Origin: CAIRDP01 sp037138335
GTDB taxonomy: Bacteria; Bacteroidota; Bacteroidia; Bacteroidales; FEN-979
Assembly (NCBI GenBank): GCA_037138335.1
Contig: JBAXIO010000018.1
Span: forward strand, 18,221 to 82,220
Direction of reading: 5' to 3'
DNA: 64,000 nucleotides
The notes beneath the pieces were generated by a model, which was not told where the DNA came from, did no database searches, and saw nothing but the letters and a program-made list of their open reading frames with translations. The position numbers were made by a program, and so were the translations under genes. Shown one piece after another: positions 42,532 through 52,022 of this stretch. Each line of letters begins with the position of its first letter. The first letter of the stretch is position 1.

Positions 42532-43545
42532 TTACTTTATCAGGAAGGTGAATTTGTCGAAGTTTTTAAGTGCAATGCCGGTACCCCTGGCAACAGCACG
42601 TAAAGGATCTTCGGCAACATGTACCTTCAATTTGGTTTTCAGATGTATTCGCTTGTCGAGCCCCCTTAACAACGCACCTCCCCCTGTGAGATAGATCCCT
42701 GTTTCGAAAATATCCGAAGCCAGTTCCGGAGGGGTCATTTCCAGGGCGTTAAGAACCGCAGCTTCAATTTTTGCCACAGATTTATCCAGGGCATGAGCTA
42801 TTTCGGCATGGTTCACGATAACTTCCTTTGGGATTCCCGAAAGCAGGTCACGGCCGTGCACCGCGTAATCAGGAGGAGGGTTGTCGATGTCGACCAGGGC
42901 AGCCCCGACTTCTATTTTTATCCTTTCTGCCGTACGCTCTCCTACATTGATATTATGCTGCTTTCTCATGTATTCCTCAATATCGGAATTGAATTCATCA
43001 CCGGCAATGCGGATGGATTTGCTGTTAACAATACCCCCAAGTGCAATAACGGCTATTTCGCTGGTTCCTCCACCGATGTCAATCACCATGTTGCCAATTG
43101 GCTCAAGAACATCAATGCCTATGCCGATTGCTGCAGCCATAGGCTCATGTATAAGCCTCACTTCTTTAGCTCCCGCCTGTTCTGCCGAATCCTTGACAGC
43201 TCGTTCTTCAACTTCGGTAATGCCTGAAGGAATACAAATGACCATTTTCATTGCAGGGGGAAACCAGGATTTACCTATCTGTATCATCTTGATCATTTCC
43301 CTGATCATATGCTCTGCAGCCTGGAAATCGGCAATAACCCCGCCCCTTAACGGGCGGATAGTCTTGATGTTCTCATGGGTCTTGCCATGCATCATCTGTG
43401 CCTTTTTCCCAACAGCAATGATCTTTCCCGAACTCCGTTCAATGGCGACAATGGAAGGTTCGTCAACTACAACCTTGTCGTTATAAATTATTACCGTATT
43501 GGCTGTACCAAGATCGATAGCAATTTCCTTAGTAAATAATCCCAT
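42532..43545 (-). CDS. mreB: Rod shape-determining protein MreB (actin homologue)
   Basis: A 337-residue actin-like ATPase. Phosphate loops DLGTANTVI and DIGGGTSEIAVI, the adenosine loop TGGGALLRGL, and HEPMAAAIG are all intact. It forms membrane filaments that guide lateral wall synthesis, implying a rod-shaped cell. It starts 6 bases after purH, so the operon is purH-mreB-mreC-mreD. Confidence 0.97.
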   Translation of the reverse strand: MGLFTKEIAIDLGTANTVIIYNDKVVVDEPSIVAIERSSGKIIAVGKKAQMMHGKTHENIKTIRPLRGGVIADFQAAEHMIREMIKMIQIGKSWFPPAMKMVICIPSGITEVEERAVKDSAEQAGAKEVRLIHEPMAAAIGIGIDVLEPIGNMVIDIGGGTSEIAVIALGGIVNSKSIRIAGDEFNSDIEEYMRKQHNINVGERTAERIKIEVGAALVDIDNPPPDYAVHGRDLLSGIPKEVIVNHAEIAHALDKSVAKIEAAVLNALEMTPPELASDIFETGIYLTGGGALLRGLDKRIHLKTKLKVHVAEDPLRAVARGTGIALKNFDKFTFLIK

Positions 43546-43551
43546 TTTGCT

Positions 43552-45078
43552 TTAATGTTTAAAGTGGCGTATGCCTGTAAATACCATGGCCATATCATGA
43601 TCATCGCAGAACTTCACCGAATCGGCATCCCGGATCGACCCCCCGGGCTGAATTACAGCCGAGATCCCTGCTTCATGAGCGATCTCAACCGAATCGGCAA
43701 AGGGGAAAAATGCATCTGAAGCCATTACAGCCCCATTCGTATCAAATCCAAAGGTTGCTGCTTTTAGAATTGCCTGTTTCATGGCATCAACGCGTGAAGT
43801 CTGCCCCATGCCGCAGCCTATAAGCTGTTTGTTTTTCGATATGACTATAGTATTTGATTTCAGGTGTTTAACTATTTTATTTGCAAATAACAGTTCCGAG
43901 GTTTCTGCAACAGAAGGCCTCTTTTTTGTAACAAACTGAAAGTCGGTTTCTGTCTCCGCTTGAAGGTCTTTGTCCTGCTCGAGAACACCGTTAAGGACCG
44001 ATTTAAACTGGCTGGAACTGAATGATAACGGATTTGATCGCAAAATTATTCTATTTTTCTTTGATTTTAAGACTTCCAGGGCATTCTTTTCGTATTCCGG
44101 CGCCAGGAGGATTTCAAAAAACAGTTTGTTCAATTCACCGGCCGTTTCCATATCTATCTTCCTGTTTGCAATCACAATGCCGCCGTATGCCGATAATCCG
44201 TCGCATGCAAGGGCATCGAGATAGGCGTCTTTGATACTGTCCCTGCATGCCACCCCGCAAGGGTTGGTGTGTTTTATAACAGCAACGGCGGGTTCCCGGA
44301 ATTCCGCAATAAGGTTAATTGCAGCGTCTATGTCAACCAGGTTGTTATAAGAAAGTGCTTTCCCGTGAATTTGCTCAAAGTTCTCCTGCAGTGAACCGTA
44401 AAATGAGCCTTTTTGGTGAGGGTTCTCCCCATATCTCATGGGGGTCGATATAATATGGCTTTGTTTGAAGGCGGCGATTTTTTCTTTCCGGTTGAAATAA
44501 TTGAAAATCTGCGTGTCATAATGCGAGGAGACATTAAACGCCTGGGCTGCCAAATAACGCCTTTCTTCAGCATTTGAGAAACCGTTGTTCTCCTCAAGCA
44601 ATTTCATAAGGGTCTTGTAATGGTCGGCTGAAGGGATAACAACCACATGACGGTAATTTTTTGCCGCAGCCCTGATAAGAGAAATTCCGCCAATATCGAT
44701 CTTCTCAATGATCTCTTCCTCGTTATCAGTGCCGGCAACAGTTTTTTCAAAAGGATACAGGTCTACGATCACAAGGTCAACCGACGGGATATCATAATGC
44801 TCAACATCCTTCACATCCGAGAGGGAGTCCCTTCTCCAGAGTATGCCCCCGAAAACTTTGGGATGAAGTGTTTTTACGCGTCCGCCTAAAATAGAAGGGT
44901 AAGAAGTTACCGCCTCAATGGACGTTGCCGCAATACCCTTGCCTAAAAGGAAATCATATGTTCCCCCGGTAGAATAAATACGGACGTTATGCGATTCCAG
45001 GATTTTCGCAATCTCTTCAATCCCGTCCTTTGAATAGACCGAGATCAGTGCAGAAGTAATTTTAATTTGATCAATCAT
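43552..45078 (-). CDS. purH: Bifunctional AICAR transformylase / IMP cyclohydrolase
   Basis: A 508-residue enzyme for the last two steps of IMP synthesis. The N-terminal MGS-like cyclohydrolase domain begins SALISVYSKDGIEEIA and contains STGGTYDFL. The C-terminal transformylase domain has the IKHTNPCG active-site motif. I start at 45078; an upstream start at 45141 adds 21 residues not seen in the family. Promoter and leader lie in the region shared with the divergent permease gene. Confidence 0.95.
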   Translation of the reverse strand: MIDQIKITSALISVYSKDGIEEIAKILESHNVRIYSTGGTYDFLLGKGIAATSIEAVTSYPSILGGRVKTLHPKVFGGILWRRDSLSDVKDVEHYDIPSVDLVIVDLYPFEKTVAGTDNEEEIIEKIDIGGISLIRAAAKNYRHVVVIPSADHYKTLMKLLEENNGFSNAEERRYLAAQAFNVSSHYDTQIFNYFNRKEKIAAFKQSHIISTPMRYGENPHQKGSFYGSLQENFEQIHGKALSYNNLVDIDAAINLIAEFREPAVAVIKHTNPCGVACRDSIKDAYLDALACDGLSAYGGIVIANRKIDMETAGELNKLFFEILLAPEYEKNALEVLKSKKNRIILRSNPLSFSSSQFKSVLNGVLEQDKDLQAETETDFQFVTKKRPSVAETSELLFANKIVKHLKSNTIVISKNKQLIGCGMGQTSRVDAMKQAILKAATFGFDTNGAVMASDAFFPFADSVEIAHEAGISAVIQPGGSIRDADSVKFCDDHDMAMVFTGIRHFKH

Positions 45079-45213
45079 AGGTATATCTGTAACTCCAAGA
45101 GGATTTTTTCGTCTAAAATCAATAAATTCAATTTCCTGCAATGTTATGAAAAATAGCGGGATTTTGCAATAAAAAAGGCTTAGTTTTTAAGGATTTACGT
45201 ATCTTTACAATCT

Positions 45214-46476
45214 GTGAAACAATTTAAGGCATACCTTATTTTTCTCCGGCTCTTCAGGGAAAGTTACATTTTTGCCTTACAGGCAATTATAGTTAACAAA
45301 GTCAGGACTATTTTATCCTTACTCGGAATCACAATCGGTATTTTCTGCGTGATATCGGTGTTTACGGTTTTCGATTCCATGGAATCAGCCATAAGGAAAA
45401 GCATCGCATCCCTGGGCAGCAATGTTCTGTATGTACAAAAATGGCCGTGGTCAATGGGCTCCGATTACCCCTGGTGGAAATACTACCAGAGACCCGAGGC
45501 TACGCTGGACGATCTGCGTGAGATAGAAAAACGCAGCAGTCTTGCCGAAAATTCTGCTTTCTTCTCCCAGGTCACCAAAACAGTTAAATACCGCAGCAAC
45601 TATGTTGAAAACGTAGGAATAATGGGTGTTTCCCTCGATTTTGACAAGGTCTGGAAATTCGAAATTGCCAGTGGAAGGTATTTCTCGCCCAACGAGGCAG
45701 CCAGCGGACGTCCTATAGCCCTGATAGGAGCGGATATTGCAAGCGGTCTGTTTCCGTACCAGGAACCCATTGGTCAGAAAATTAAAATCTTCGGCAGGAA
45801 TATCGAGATCGTGGGGGTAATGAAAAAAGAAGGTGAGGATTTTTTCGGCAACAGTAATGACAAGGTCGTCTACCTGCCTGTTAATTATTTTAAAACTCTG
45901 GTCGACCTAAAAGAAACAGGTACCACTATTGCCGTAAAAGCAAAGCCCCTGGTTTCTAATGCCGAAATTAAAGATGAGCTCACGGGCATCATGCGCTCGA
46001 TTAGAAAAATCAAGCCTTCGGCTGAAGACAATTTTGCCATCAATGAAACGGATATCATTGCCAAAGGCTTTGACAGTCTCTTTGCCGTTATTGCAATGGT
46101 AGGATGGATCATCGGAGGGTTCTCACTACTGGTGGGAGGTTTCGGCATCGCCAATATCATGTTCGTTTCAGTCAAGGAACGAACAAGCATTATAGGCATC
46201 CAGAAAGCCCTGGGAGCGAAAAACTATTTCATTTTGCTCCAATTTCTGTTCGAAGCGATTTTCCTTTCCATAATCGGTGGTATAGTTGGGCTTCTTATCA
46301 TCCTGATCATGACCGTGGTCGTTTCCAGCACCACAAGTTTCCACCTTATCCTTACCCAGGGAAATATTCTCCTTGGAGTAGGCGTCTCTGCAATAATAGG
46401 ACTGATTTCAGGAATTATACCTGCTTTTTCAGCCTCAAGGCTGGATCCTGTGGAGGCGATGAGGACAAATATGTAA
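45214..46476 (+). CDS. MacB/FtsX-type ABC transporter permease
   Basis: A 420-residue permease with one N-terminal helix, a periplasmic MacB-like core domain and three C-terminal helices (FtsX domain; WIIGGFSLLVGGFGIANIMFVSVKERT). The last residues RLDPVEAMRTNM are typical. It starts with GTG. No cognate ATPase (MacB/LolD) lies in the window. Such permeases belong to mechanotransmission-type efflux or lipoprotein-related systems; the substrate is unknown. TATCTTTA (45200-45207) just upstream resembles a -7 element, which would make the message nearly leaderless. Confidence 0.85.
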   Translation: MKQFKAYLIFLRLFRESYIFALQAIIVNKVRTILSLLGITIGIFCVISVFTVFDSMESAIRKSIASLGSNVLYVQKWPWSMGSDYPWWKYYQRPEATLDDLREIEKRSSLAENSAFFSQVTKTVKYRSNYVENVGIMGVSLDFDKVWKFEIASGRYFSPNEAASGRPIALIGADIASGLFPYQEPIGQKIKIFGRNIEIVGVMKKEGEDFFGNSNDKVVYLPVNYFKTLVDLKETGTTIAVKAKPLVSNAEIKDELTGIMRSIRKIKPSAEDNFAINETDIIAKGFDSLFAVIAMVGWIIGGFSLLVGGFGIANIMFVSVKERTSIIGIQKALGAKNYFILLQFLFEAIFLSIIGGIVGLLIILIMTVVVSSTTSFHLILTQGNILLGVGVSAIIGLISGIIPAFSASRLDPVEAMRTNM

Positions 46477-46481
46477 CTGGA

Positions 46482-46985
46482 TCAGAAAGGCCAGAACTGG
46501 TTATCGTTCCAAATCCTCTCCTTAAGCTCATTATCAATGTCATTCAGGATTTTTAAATGACCCTTTTCCCAATCGGCAAGCCATTGGAATAATGCCTTTT
46601 CATTCGGGTCATCTGTCTTTGCAGCCTGGGTTGAATAAACTTCAACAGCCCTCTTTTCAAAATCTATGGCGGCAGAAATAGCAGCAGCTTCAAATCCCGC
46701 AGCAGAGATCTTTTGTTTTAATTCCTCACTTAAAATGAGATTCGCAAACTCCTCATGCATGAGATCGCCCAGGTTGACATAAGCGAATTTATGCTCTTTC
46801 TCCACATTAAGAAACTGGTCGGTAAGAAACTTGACATGCTTTGTTTCTTCATCGGCCATTACAAGAAAAATATGCCTGATTTCAGGGTCAGCTGTATTCT
46901 CCGCAACTTTCGAATAAAAGGCAAAACCTCTCTTTTCCATGAGGATTGCCATTTTCAGGATGTCAATAGTTTTATTGGTTTCCAT
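46482..46985 (-). CDS. Ferritin-like / rubrerythrin-type diiron protein
   Basis: A 167-residue four-helix protein. The likely diiron ligands are in AILMEKRGFAFY, ADEETKHVKFL (ExxH), DFEKRAVEVY and WEKGHLKIL (ExxH). It lacks a rubredoxin domain, so it is a ferritin-like erythrin rather than a full rubrerythrin. Such proteins reduce peroxide or handle iron in anaerobes. It ends six bases from the convergent permease gene and starts 9 bases after the epimerase gene. Confidence 0.85.
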   Translation of the reverse strand: METNKTIDILKMAILMEKRGFAFYSKVAENTADPEIRHIFLVMADEETKHVKFLTDQFLNVEKEHKFAYVNLGDLMHEEFANLILSEELKQKISAAGFEAAAISAAIDFEKRAVEVYSTQAAKTDDPNEKALFQWLADWEKGHLKILNDIDNELKERIWNDNQFWPF

Positions 46986-46994
46986 AGTTTAAAT

Positions 46995-47396
46995 TTATTT
47001 GCTGCACAATTCCATTAATACTCCTTTTGTTGACTTCGGATGAAGAAACCCTATGTTCAGGCCCTCTGCCCCCTTGCGCGATTGCTTGTCGATAAGCTCA
47101 ATCCCCGCATCCTTTGCCTCATTCAGCGAAGTATCCGCATTTTCTACTGCAAAAGCTATATGATGGAACCCTTCGCCCTTCTTTTCAAGGAATTTCCCAA
47201 TAGGGCCTTCGGGATCGGTACTTTCAAGTAATTCTATCTTGGTCTGGCCTATCATGAAAAAAGCCGTCTTAACCTTCTGCTCTTTTACTTCCTCAACCGA
47301 ATAACATTTGGTCCCCAGTATCTTCTCGTAAAATTGAATACCCTCATCAAGGCTTTTAACCGCTATCCCAATATGCTCGATATGTGTTGGTTTCAT
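46995..47396 (-). CDS. mce: Methylmalonyl-CoA epimerase
   Basis: A 133-residue vicinal-oxygen-chelate enzyme interconverting (R)- and (S)-methylmalonyl-CoA. It begins THIEHIGIAVKSLDEGIQFYE and contains GEGFHHIAFAV and a closing GVLMELC; the metal-binding His and Glu residues are where expected. It implies use of the succinate-propionate route. The mutase genes are not in this window. It has its own promoter at 47441-47470. Confidence 0.92.
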   Translation of the reverse strand: MKPTHIEHIGIAVKSLDEGIQFYEKILGTKCYSVEEVKEQKVKTAFFMIGQTKIELLESTDPEGPIGKFLEKKGEGFHHIAFAVENADTSLNEAKDAGIELIDKQSRKGAEGLNIGFLHPKSTKGVLMELCSK

Positions 47397-47440
47397 AATC
47401 GTGTAGTACTATGTTTTGTTAATCAATTAACACTATACGG

Positions 47441-47470
47441 CAAAAATACAGGGATTTTTGGAATTCCCAA
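47441..47470 (-). promoter_or_regulatory. Promoter of mce
   Basis: On the minus strand TTG (47468-47470), a 19-base spacer and TATTTTTG (47441-47448) form a near-full Bacteroidota promoter. The mRNA would begin about 38 bases before mce. Confidence 0.65.
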
Positions 47471-47610
47471 TGGTCATTTTGTCAGTTGATGACAGAATTT
47501 CTTTACTGTACTATGTCTCCCGGGAATTATTTCATTCCCTTTTTGAAACCTTCGTCAGCAGCAGCCCCGGAACGAATAACCGTGCTTCCTCAAGAAAAAT
47601 ATTTTCCTGG

Positions 47611-47645
47611 TTTTGTAATATGGCATAATAATTGTTTTAATTTTG
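47611..47645 (+). promoter_or_regulatory. Promoter of the tetR-type efflux operon
   Basis: TTTTG (47611-47615), a 22-base spacer and TAATTTTG (47638-47645). The expected start lies about 40 bases before the TetR gene. No clear TetR operator palindrome is visible. The remainder of the gap from 47471 holds nothing I can name. Confidence 0.65.
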
Positions 47646-47692
47646 GACCGTTTTAGTCTAATAGTCGATTTTTAACTTAAAGTACAGATATT

Positions 47693-48280
47693 ATGGTAAA
47701 TAAAGATGAAATCCGGGAGTCGGTCCTGAACGTGGCCCAGGAAATATTCACCAGGTTTGGTTTTCATAAGACCACTATGGATGATATCGCCAGGGGAATG
47801 GGAAAGGGGAAAAGTTCTATTTACTATTATTTCAGCAGCAAGGAAGATATTTTCAGGGCTGTAGTCGAAAAAGAGCTGAGCGATCTCAGGAATAAAATCA
47901 TTTCCTCGGTGTCGGATGCAAAAGGCCCTAAAGAAAAACTTAAGGCCTATGTAATTGAAAGGATGCAGGGGCTGAGAAACCTTGTAAACCTGTTCAATGT
48001 TCTGAGGACTGAATTCATAACCCAGAGGGATTTTACCGATCAAATCCGTATGAAGACTGATGAAGAAGAGATCAACATCATCAGGGGGATTCTCGATGAA
48101 GGTGTTTTGGACGGGATCTTCCATCTCGAAGATACCTTTCTTACTGCCATTGCCATTGTAACCGCCCTGAAAGGAATGGAAGTTCCTCTTGTTGTCTCGC
48201 AGGTTAACAAGGAGAATCACCTTGAAATGACCTTAGACCGTCTACTTGACGTATTGTTCTATGGAATTCTTAAAAGATAA
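47693..48280 (+). CDS. TetR/AcrR family regulator
   Basis: A 195-residue regulator with an N-terminal helix-turn-helix (FTRFGFHKTTMDDIARGMGKGKSSIYYYF) and a ligand-binding helical C-terminus. First gene of an efflux operon (8 bases or fewer to TolC if the upstream start is used), so it almost certainly represses the operon and responds to a substrate of the pump. Confidence 0.92.
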   Translation: MVNKDEIRESVLNVAQEIFTRFGFHKTTMDDIARGMGKGKSSIYYYFSSKEDIFRAVVEKELSDLRNKIISSVSDAKGPKEKLKAYVIERMQGLRNLVNLFNVLRTEFITQRDFTDQIRMKTDEEEINIIRGILDEGVLDGIFHLEDTFLTAIAIVTALKGMEVPLVVSQVNKENHLEMTLDRLLDVLFYGILKR

Positions 48281-48306
48281 GTCTCCGAATGCAAATTTTT
48301 CAAATC

Positions 48307-49803
48307 ATGAAATCCAAAATAAATAGCTTGTTGTTTGCCCTAGCCCTGATAACGGGACCGGTTACCACGCTTGTTGCTTCAGGGCCGGTGGTTGTGAGGA
48401 AACTGTCATTTGAGCAGGCGCTTGAGGTTACATACCAGAACAGCCATGTGCTTAAGCAGGTCAATTACCTTCAGAAGCAGAAAGACCAGGAGCGCTTGTC
48501 AGCCAAGGGCTTATATTTTCCAACAATAGGAATTACCGCATCGGCTGTAATCATGTCGGATCCAATCACGTTAGACCTTAACCCAGTAAAGGATGCCATC
48601 ACCCCCTTGTATAAAACACTCGGAAGTTACGGGAAATTCGGCGATGTCGCCGGGCTGCCCGATGATGTTGCAACCCAGGTCATCAGGCAGAAACTGAACG
48701 CAGGCCTCAATGAGATCCAGAATCAGGACTGGAACCAGGTGATCCAGAAACAGCAATTTGCAGTGGTTGCAGCCAACCTCCAATGGCCTGTATTTACCGG
48801 TGGTAAAATACTGATAGCCAACAGGTCGGCAGAAATCCAGAAAAACGATGTGAGTGCTGTTTCACGTCAGAAGGAAGGCGAACTCATGAGCGAGCTTGTC
48901 GAAAGGTATTACGGGCTCTGCCTTGCGACGGCAGTTGTACAGGTGCGTACCGATGTATTCAGCGGGCTGCAGCAGCACCTCCGGGATGCACAAAAACTTG
49001 AACAACAGGGAATGATTTCAAATGCCGACCTTCTTCATGCAAAGGTTTTCAATGCCCAGGCAGGTAGAGAATTAAGCAAGGCCCTGCAGAATTCAGATAT
49101 CGTATACCAGGCCCTGAGCAATACCATGGCGATAGCCGACAGTTCTAAAATAGAACCTGCATCCGGCTTGTTTTATCTTGACTCCATTGAGCCCGAGACG
49201 TATTTTGTAAACCTTTCACTGAGCAAGAATCCCTTGCTGAGCCAGATTGAGACTAAGAAACAGCTGTCGGTCCAGAAATACAAAGCTGAAAAAGCAGAAT
49301 TTTTTCCGACCATAGCTTTACAGGGAACATATGATATTGTAAATAAAGATCTTTCGACATATATCCCCGATTGGGAAGTTGGAATCGGCCTGAAGTGGAC
49401 CATTTTTGACGGTGTTGCCCGTCTTGGAAAAGTCAAGGCGGCTTCAATGCAGACAAAACAGGTGGAAGAATTTGGAATTAAAGCCCGGGGCGATGTGGCA
49501 ACCATGATCAACAAACTATACCACGAGCTGAACATGTACCGTGAACAGCTGGCCGAGCTTGAAATGGCCAGGCAATATGCAGAAGAATATTTAAGGGCGC
49601 GGGAAAAAGAGTTTCACGAAGATATGACTAATTCGTCCCAGGTGATCGATGCGAAGCTGGCCCTGGCCCAGGTCAGGACAGAACGCCTCCTGGCAATGTA
49701 CAATTATGACCTTACCCTGGCAAGGCTGCTTGAATATTCAGGTGTTCCAGGTGATTTCCCTTCCTATTCGAAAAGAACCGGTACCAAATCCGAAAGCAAT
49801 TAA
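48307..49803 (+). CDS. TolC-family outer-membrane efflux protein
   Basis: A roughly 498-residue exported protein; signal peptide MKSKINSLLFALALITGP. Two repeats of the outer-membrane efflux domain alternate long helices (KLSFEQALEVTYQNS; KAEKAEFFPTIALQGTYD) and short strands. Length is normal. A start six codons upstream (48289) is possible. It gives the pump its outer-membrane channel. Its stop overlaps the ATG of the adaptor gene (TAATG). Confidence 0.93.
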   Translation: MKSKINSLLFALALITGPVTTLVASGPVVVRKLSFEQALEVTYQNSHVLKQVNYLQKQKDQERLSAKGLYFPTIGITASAVIMSDPITLDLNPVKDAITPLYKTLGSYGKFGDVAGLPDDVATQVIRQKLNAGLNEIQNQDWNQVIQKQQFAVVAANLQWPVFTGGKILIANRSAEIQKNDVSAVSRQKEGELMSELVERYYGLCLATAVVQVRTDVFSGLQQHLRDAQKLEQQGMISNADLLHAKVFNAQAGRELSKALQNSDIVYQALSNTMAIADSSKIEPASGLFYLDSIEPETYFVNLSLSKNPLLSQIETKKQLSVQKYKAEKAEFFPTIALQGTYDIVNKDLSTYIPDWEVGIGLKWTIFDGVARLGKVKAASMQTKQVEEFGIKARGDVATMINKLYHELNMYREQLAELEMARQYAEEYLRAREKEFHEDMTNSSQVIDAKLALAQVRTERLLAMYNYDLTLARLLEYSGVPGDFPSYSKRTGTKSESN

Positions 49804-50837
49804 TGATTATTAAAAAGAAAAATACTGACGTCATGAATAAAAAAGGCATAATACTTGCATCTGTCGGCACGGGGCTCCTGCTCTTCCTTGTGATTTTTTC
49901 AATTATTGTTATAAATCATCCCAGTCCGCTTGAGGTCCAGGGTGAAATTGACGCAACACAGGTAAGGGTGGCCTCCAAGATTGTGGGCCGGCTCGACAGC
50001 CTCCCTGTGCATAAAGGAGATGCCGTTTTAAAAGGACAGCTCCTGTTTACATTAAAAAGCCCGGAAATAGGGGCAAGGCTCGACCAGGCCAATGCCGCAT
50101 TGCTGGGGGCCCGGGCGCAGAACGACAAAGCCAACACCGGTGCGGAAATTGAAGACATCGAAGCAGCAAAAAACATGTATATGAAAGCCCTGGCTGCTTC
50201 CGACCTTGCACAGAAAACCTATGACAGGATCAATAACCTTTATAAAGACGGTGTGGTGCCTGCCCAGAAAAAAGACGAAGCTGAAACTCAGCTGAAAGCT
50301 GCTGTTGAAACGGCGAATGCCGCCAAAGAAACCTGGAATAAAGCAAAAAAAGGTACCCGTATTGAAGACAAGAAAACAGCAAGGGCTATGGTGTCAAGGG
50401 CGCAGGGGGCCATCGAAGAAGTCAGAAGTTATCTAAGCGAAACAAGCATTACGTCGCCTGTCGACGGGGAAGTGTCGGATATCATCGCCGAATCAGGAGA
50501 ACTGGTGTCGGCAGGTTATCCGGTACTCACCATAGTAAACCTCAGGGACTGTTGGGCAACTTTCAATTTGCGTGAAGATCTGCTTGCTTCGGTAAGGATG
50601 GGCAGTGTTTTCAGTGCAAGGGTCCCTGCACTTGGAAACAAGGAAATCAAACTGAAAGTTACTTACATCCATCCGCTGGGGAATTTCGCAACCTGGAATG
50701 CCACGAAGACTTCAGGGGATTTTGACATGAAGACCTTTGAAGTCCACGCAAGGCCCGGTCAGGCAGTTGAAGGGCTCCGTCCCGGCATGAGCGTCCTGGT
50801 CGACTGGAAAGCAGTGAAAGACAATTCAGGAAAATGA
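49803..50837 (+). CDS. HlyD/EmrA-type membrane fusion (adaptor) protein
   Basis: A 344-residue adaptor with an N-terminal transmembrane helix (about 15-35), a lipoyl/biotinyl-like half (VQGEIDATQVRVASKIVGRL), a helical hairpin rich in Ala/Lys, and the second lipoyl half (TSITSPVDGEVSDIIAESGELV). It bridges the inner-membrane permeases to the TolC channel. The start is taken at the TAATG overlap; an inner ATG at 49833 is also possible. The end overlaps the next permease by 4 bases. Confidence 0.92.
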   Translation: MIIKKKNTDVMNKKGIILASVGTGLLLFLVIFSIIVINHPSPLEVQGEIDATQVRVASKIVGRLDSLPVHKGDAVLKGQLLFTLKSPEIGARLDQANAALLGARAQNDKANTGAEIEDIEAAKNMYMKALAASDLAQKTYDRINNLYKDGVVPAQKKDEAETQLKAAVETANAAKETWNKAKKGTRIEDKKTARAMVSRAQGAIEEVRSYLSETSITSPVDGEVSDIIAESGELVSAGYPVLTIVNLRDCWATFNLREDLLASVRMGSVFSARVPALGNKEIKLKVTYIHPLGNFATWNATKTSGDFDMKTFEVHARPGQAVEGLRPGMSVLVDWKAVKDNSGK

Positions 50838-52015
50838 AAACCTTCGGGAATAACCGGTTTGCAAACGTTATCGGAAGAGAGTTAAAAAGGATCATTTCTG
50901 ATAAAGTCTACCTTTTCATAGGGCTCATTGCGCCTGTAGTGGGCTTTGGCATAATTATCTGGATATTCTCCGCCGGTGTCCCAAGAAAGCTGCCTGTGGC
51001 AATCGTTGACATGGACCATACTTCCCTTTCCCGCCAAATCATCAGGTCGGTTGATGCAACATCCATAGCCAGTTCAAACAGACGCTATTCAGATCTTAAT
51101 CAGGCTTCAAAAGCAATGGTTTCAGGCGAAGTTGAGGCGGTGATCTGCATTCCTCAATATACTGAACGAAACATTATTCGCGGACAGGGCGCTCCGGTTG
51201 CAGTTTATGTGAATAACGCATATCTCATCAAAGCAGGCCTTCTCAAAAGCGGGATACAAAAAGCCCTTGCAACCCTCTCGACAGGAATAAAGGTCAGGTC
51301 AATGATGATGGGCGGTGAGAATGAGAAACAAGCCTTATCAAAAGTTATGCCTGTACGGCTAAGACCGGTTTTACTATTTAATCCTTATACCAGCTACGAA
51401 TACTACCTTACATTGCTGCTTTTACCGGTCTTGCTCACAGTCTTTGTACTTTTTGGAACCATTTATGCAATCGGCACGGAACTTCAATATGGTACCGGGC
51501 CAGAATGGTTTAATGCATCAGGCAACAACCTGATTATCGCTATCACAGGGAAATTTTTACCCTACACCGCAATCTTTTATACGCAAGCCCTTGCAATGAA
51601 CCTGCTGTTTTTCAGCGTACTGGGACTGCCACTAAAGGGCCACCTGGGTTTAATCCTTACATCGGAACTGCTTATGATACTGGCTTACCAGGGTATGGCT
51701 GTTCTTTTTGTTTCGGTGATGAAAAACATGAGGCTGGCTTTATCCGTTGCAAGCGCCTATACCATGCTGGCAGTAACGTTTGCAGGGCTTACCTTTCCCT
51801 TGTTCGGAATGCCGGTAATTGCACAGATTTTCAGCAGGGTATTTCCATTTACATACTGGCTGGATCTGTTTGCCGGTCAGACCCTTAGAGGGGAGCCTGC
51901 TTCAAATGCAATCAAACAATTGCTGTTTATCAGTATATTCATCACGGCCGGGGCCTTGTTCACACCACGTCTCAGGTATATTCTAAACACCCGGAAGTAC
52001 TGGGGAAAAATCTGA
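50834..52015 (+). CDS. ABC-2 type efflux permease, first of a pair
   Basis: A 393-residue ABC-2 permease with one N-terminal helix, a large periplasmic domain (VAIVDMDHTSLSRQIIR) and five C-terminal helices. It resembles the YhhJ/YbhR/YbhS type. No ATP-binding subunit is encoded in this operon, so the ATPase must come from elsewhere or the pair works in another way. Confidence 0.88.
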   Translation: MKTFGNNRFANVIGRELKRIISDKVYLFIGLIAPVVGFGIIIWIFSAGVPRKLPVAIVDMDHTSLSRQIIRSVDATSIASSNRRYSDLNQASKAMVSGEVEAVICIPQYTERNIIRGQGAPVAVYVNNAYLIKAGLLKSGIQKALATLSTGIKVRSMMMGGENEKQALSKVMPVRLRPVLLFNPYTSYEYYLTLLLLPVLLTVFVLFGTIYAIGTELQYGTGPEWFNASGNNLIIAITGKFLPYTAIFYTQALAMNLLFFSVLGLPLKGHLGLILTSELLMILAYQGMAVLFVSVMKNMRLALSVASAYTMLAVTFAGLTFPLFGMPVIAQIFSRVFPFTYWLDLFAGQTLRGEPASNAIKQLLFISIFITAGALFTPRLRYILNTRKYWGKI

Positions 52016-52022
52016 GGGTATC

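Noticed and set aside
48861..48890. Third parS-like site inside the tolC gene (GTTTCACGT)
   Set aside because: Only one half of the palindrome is present; the other half does not match.
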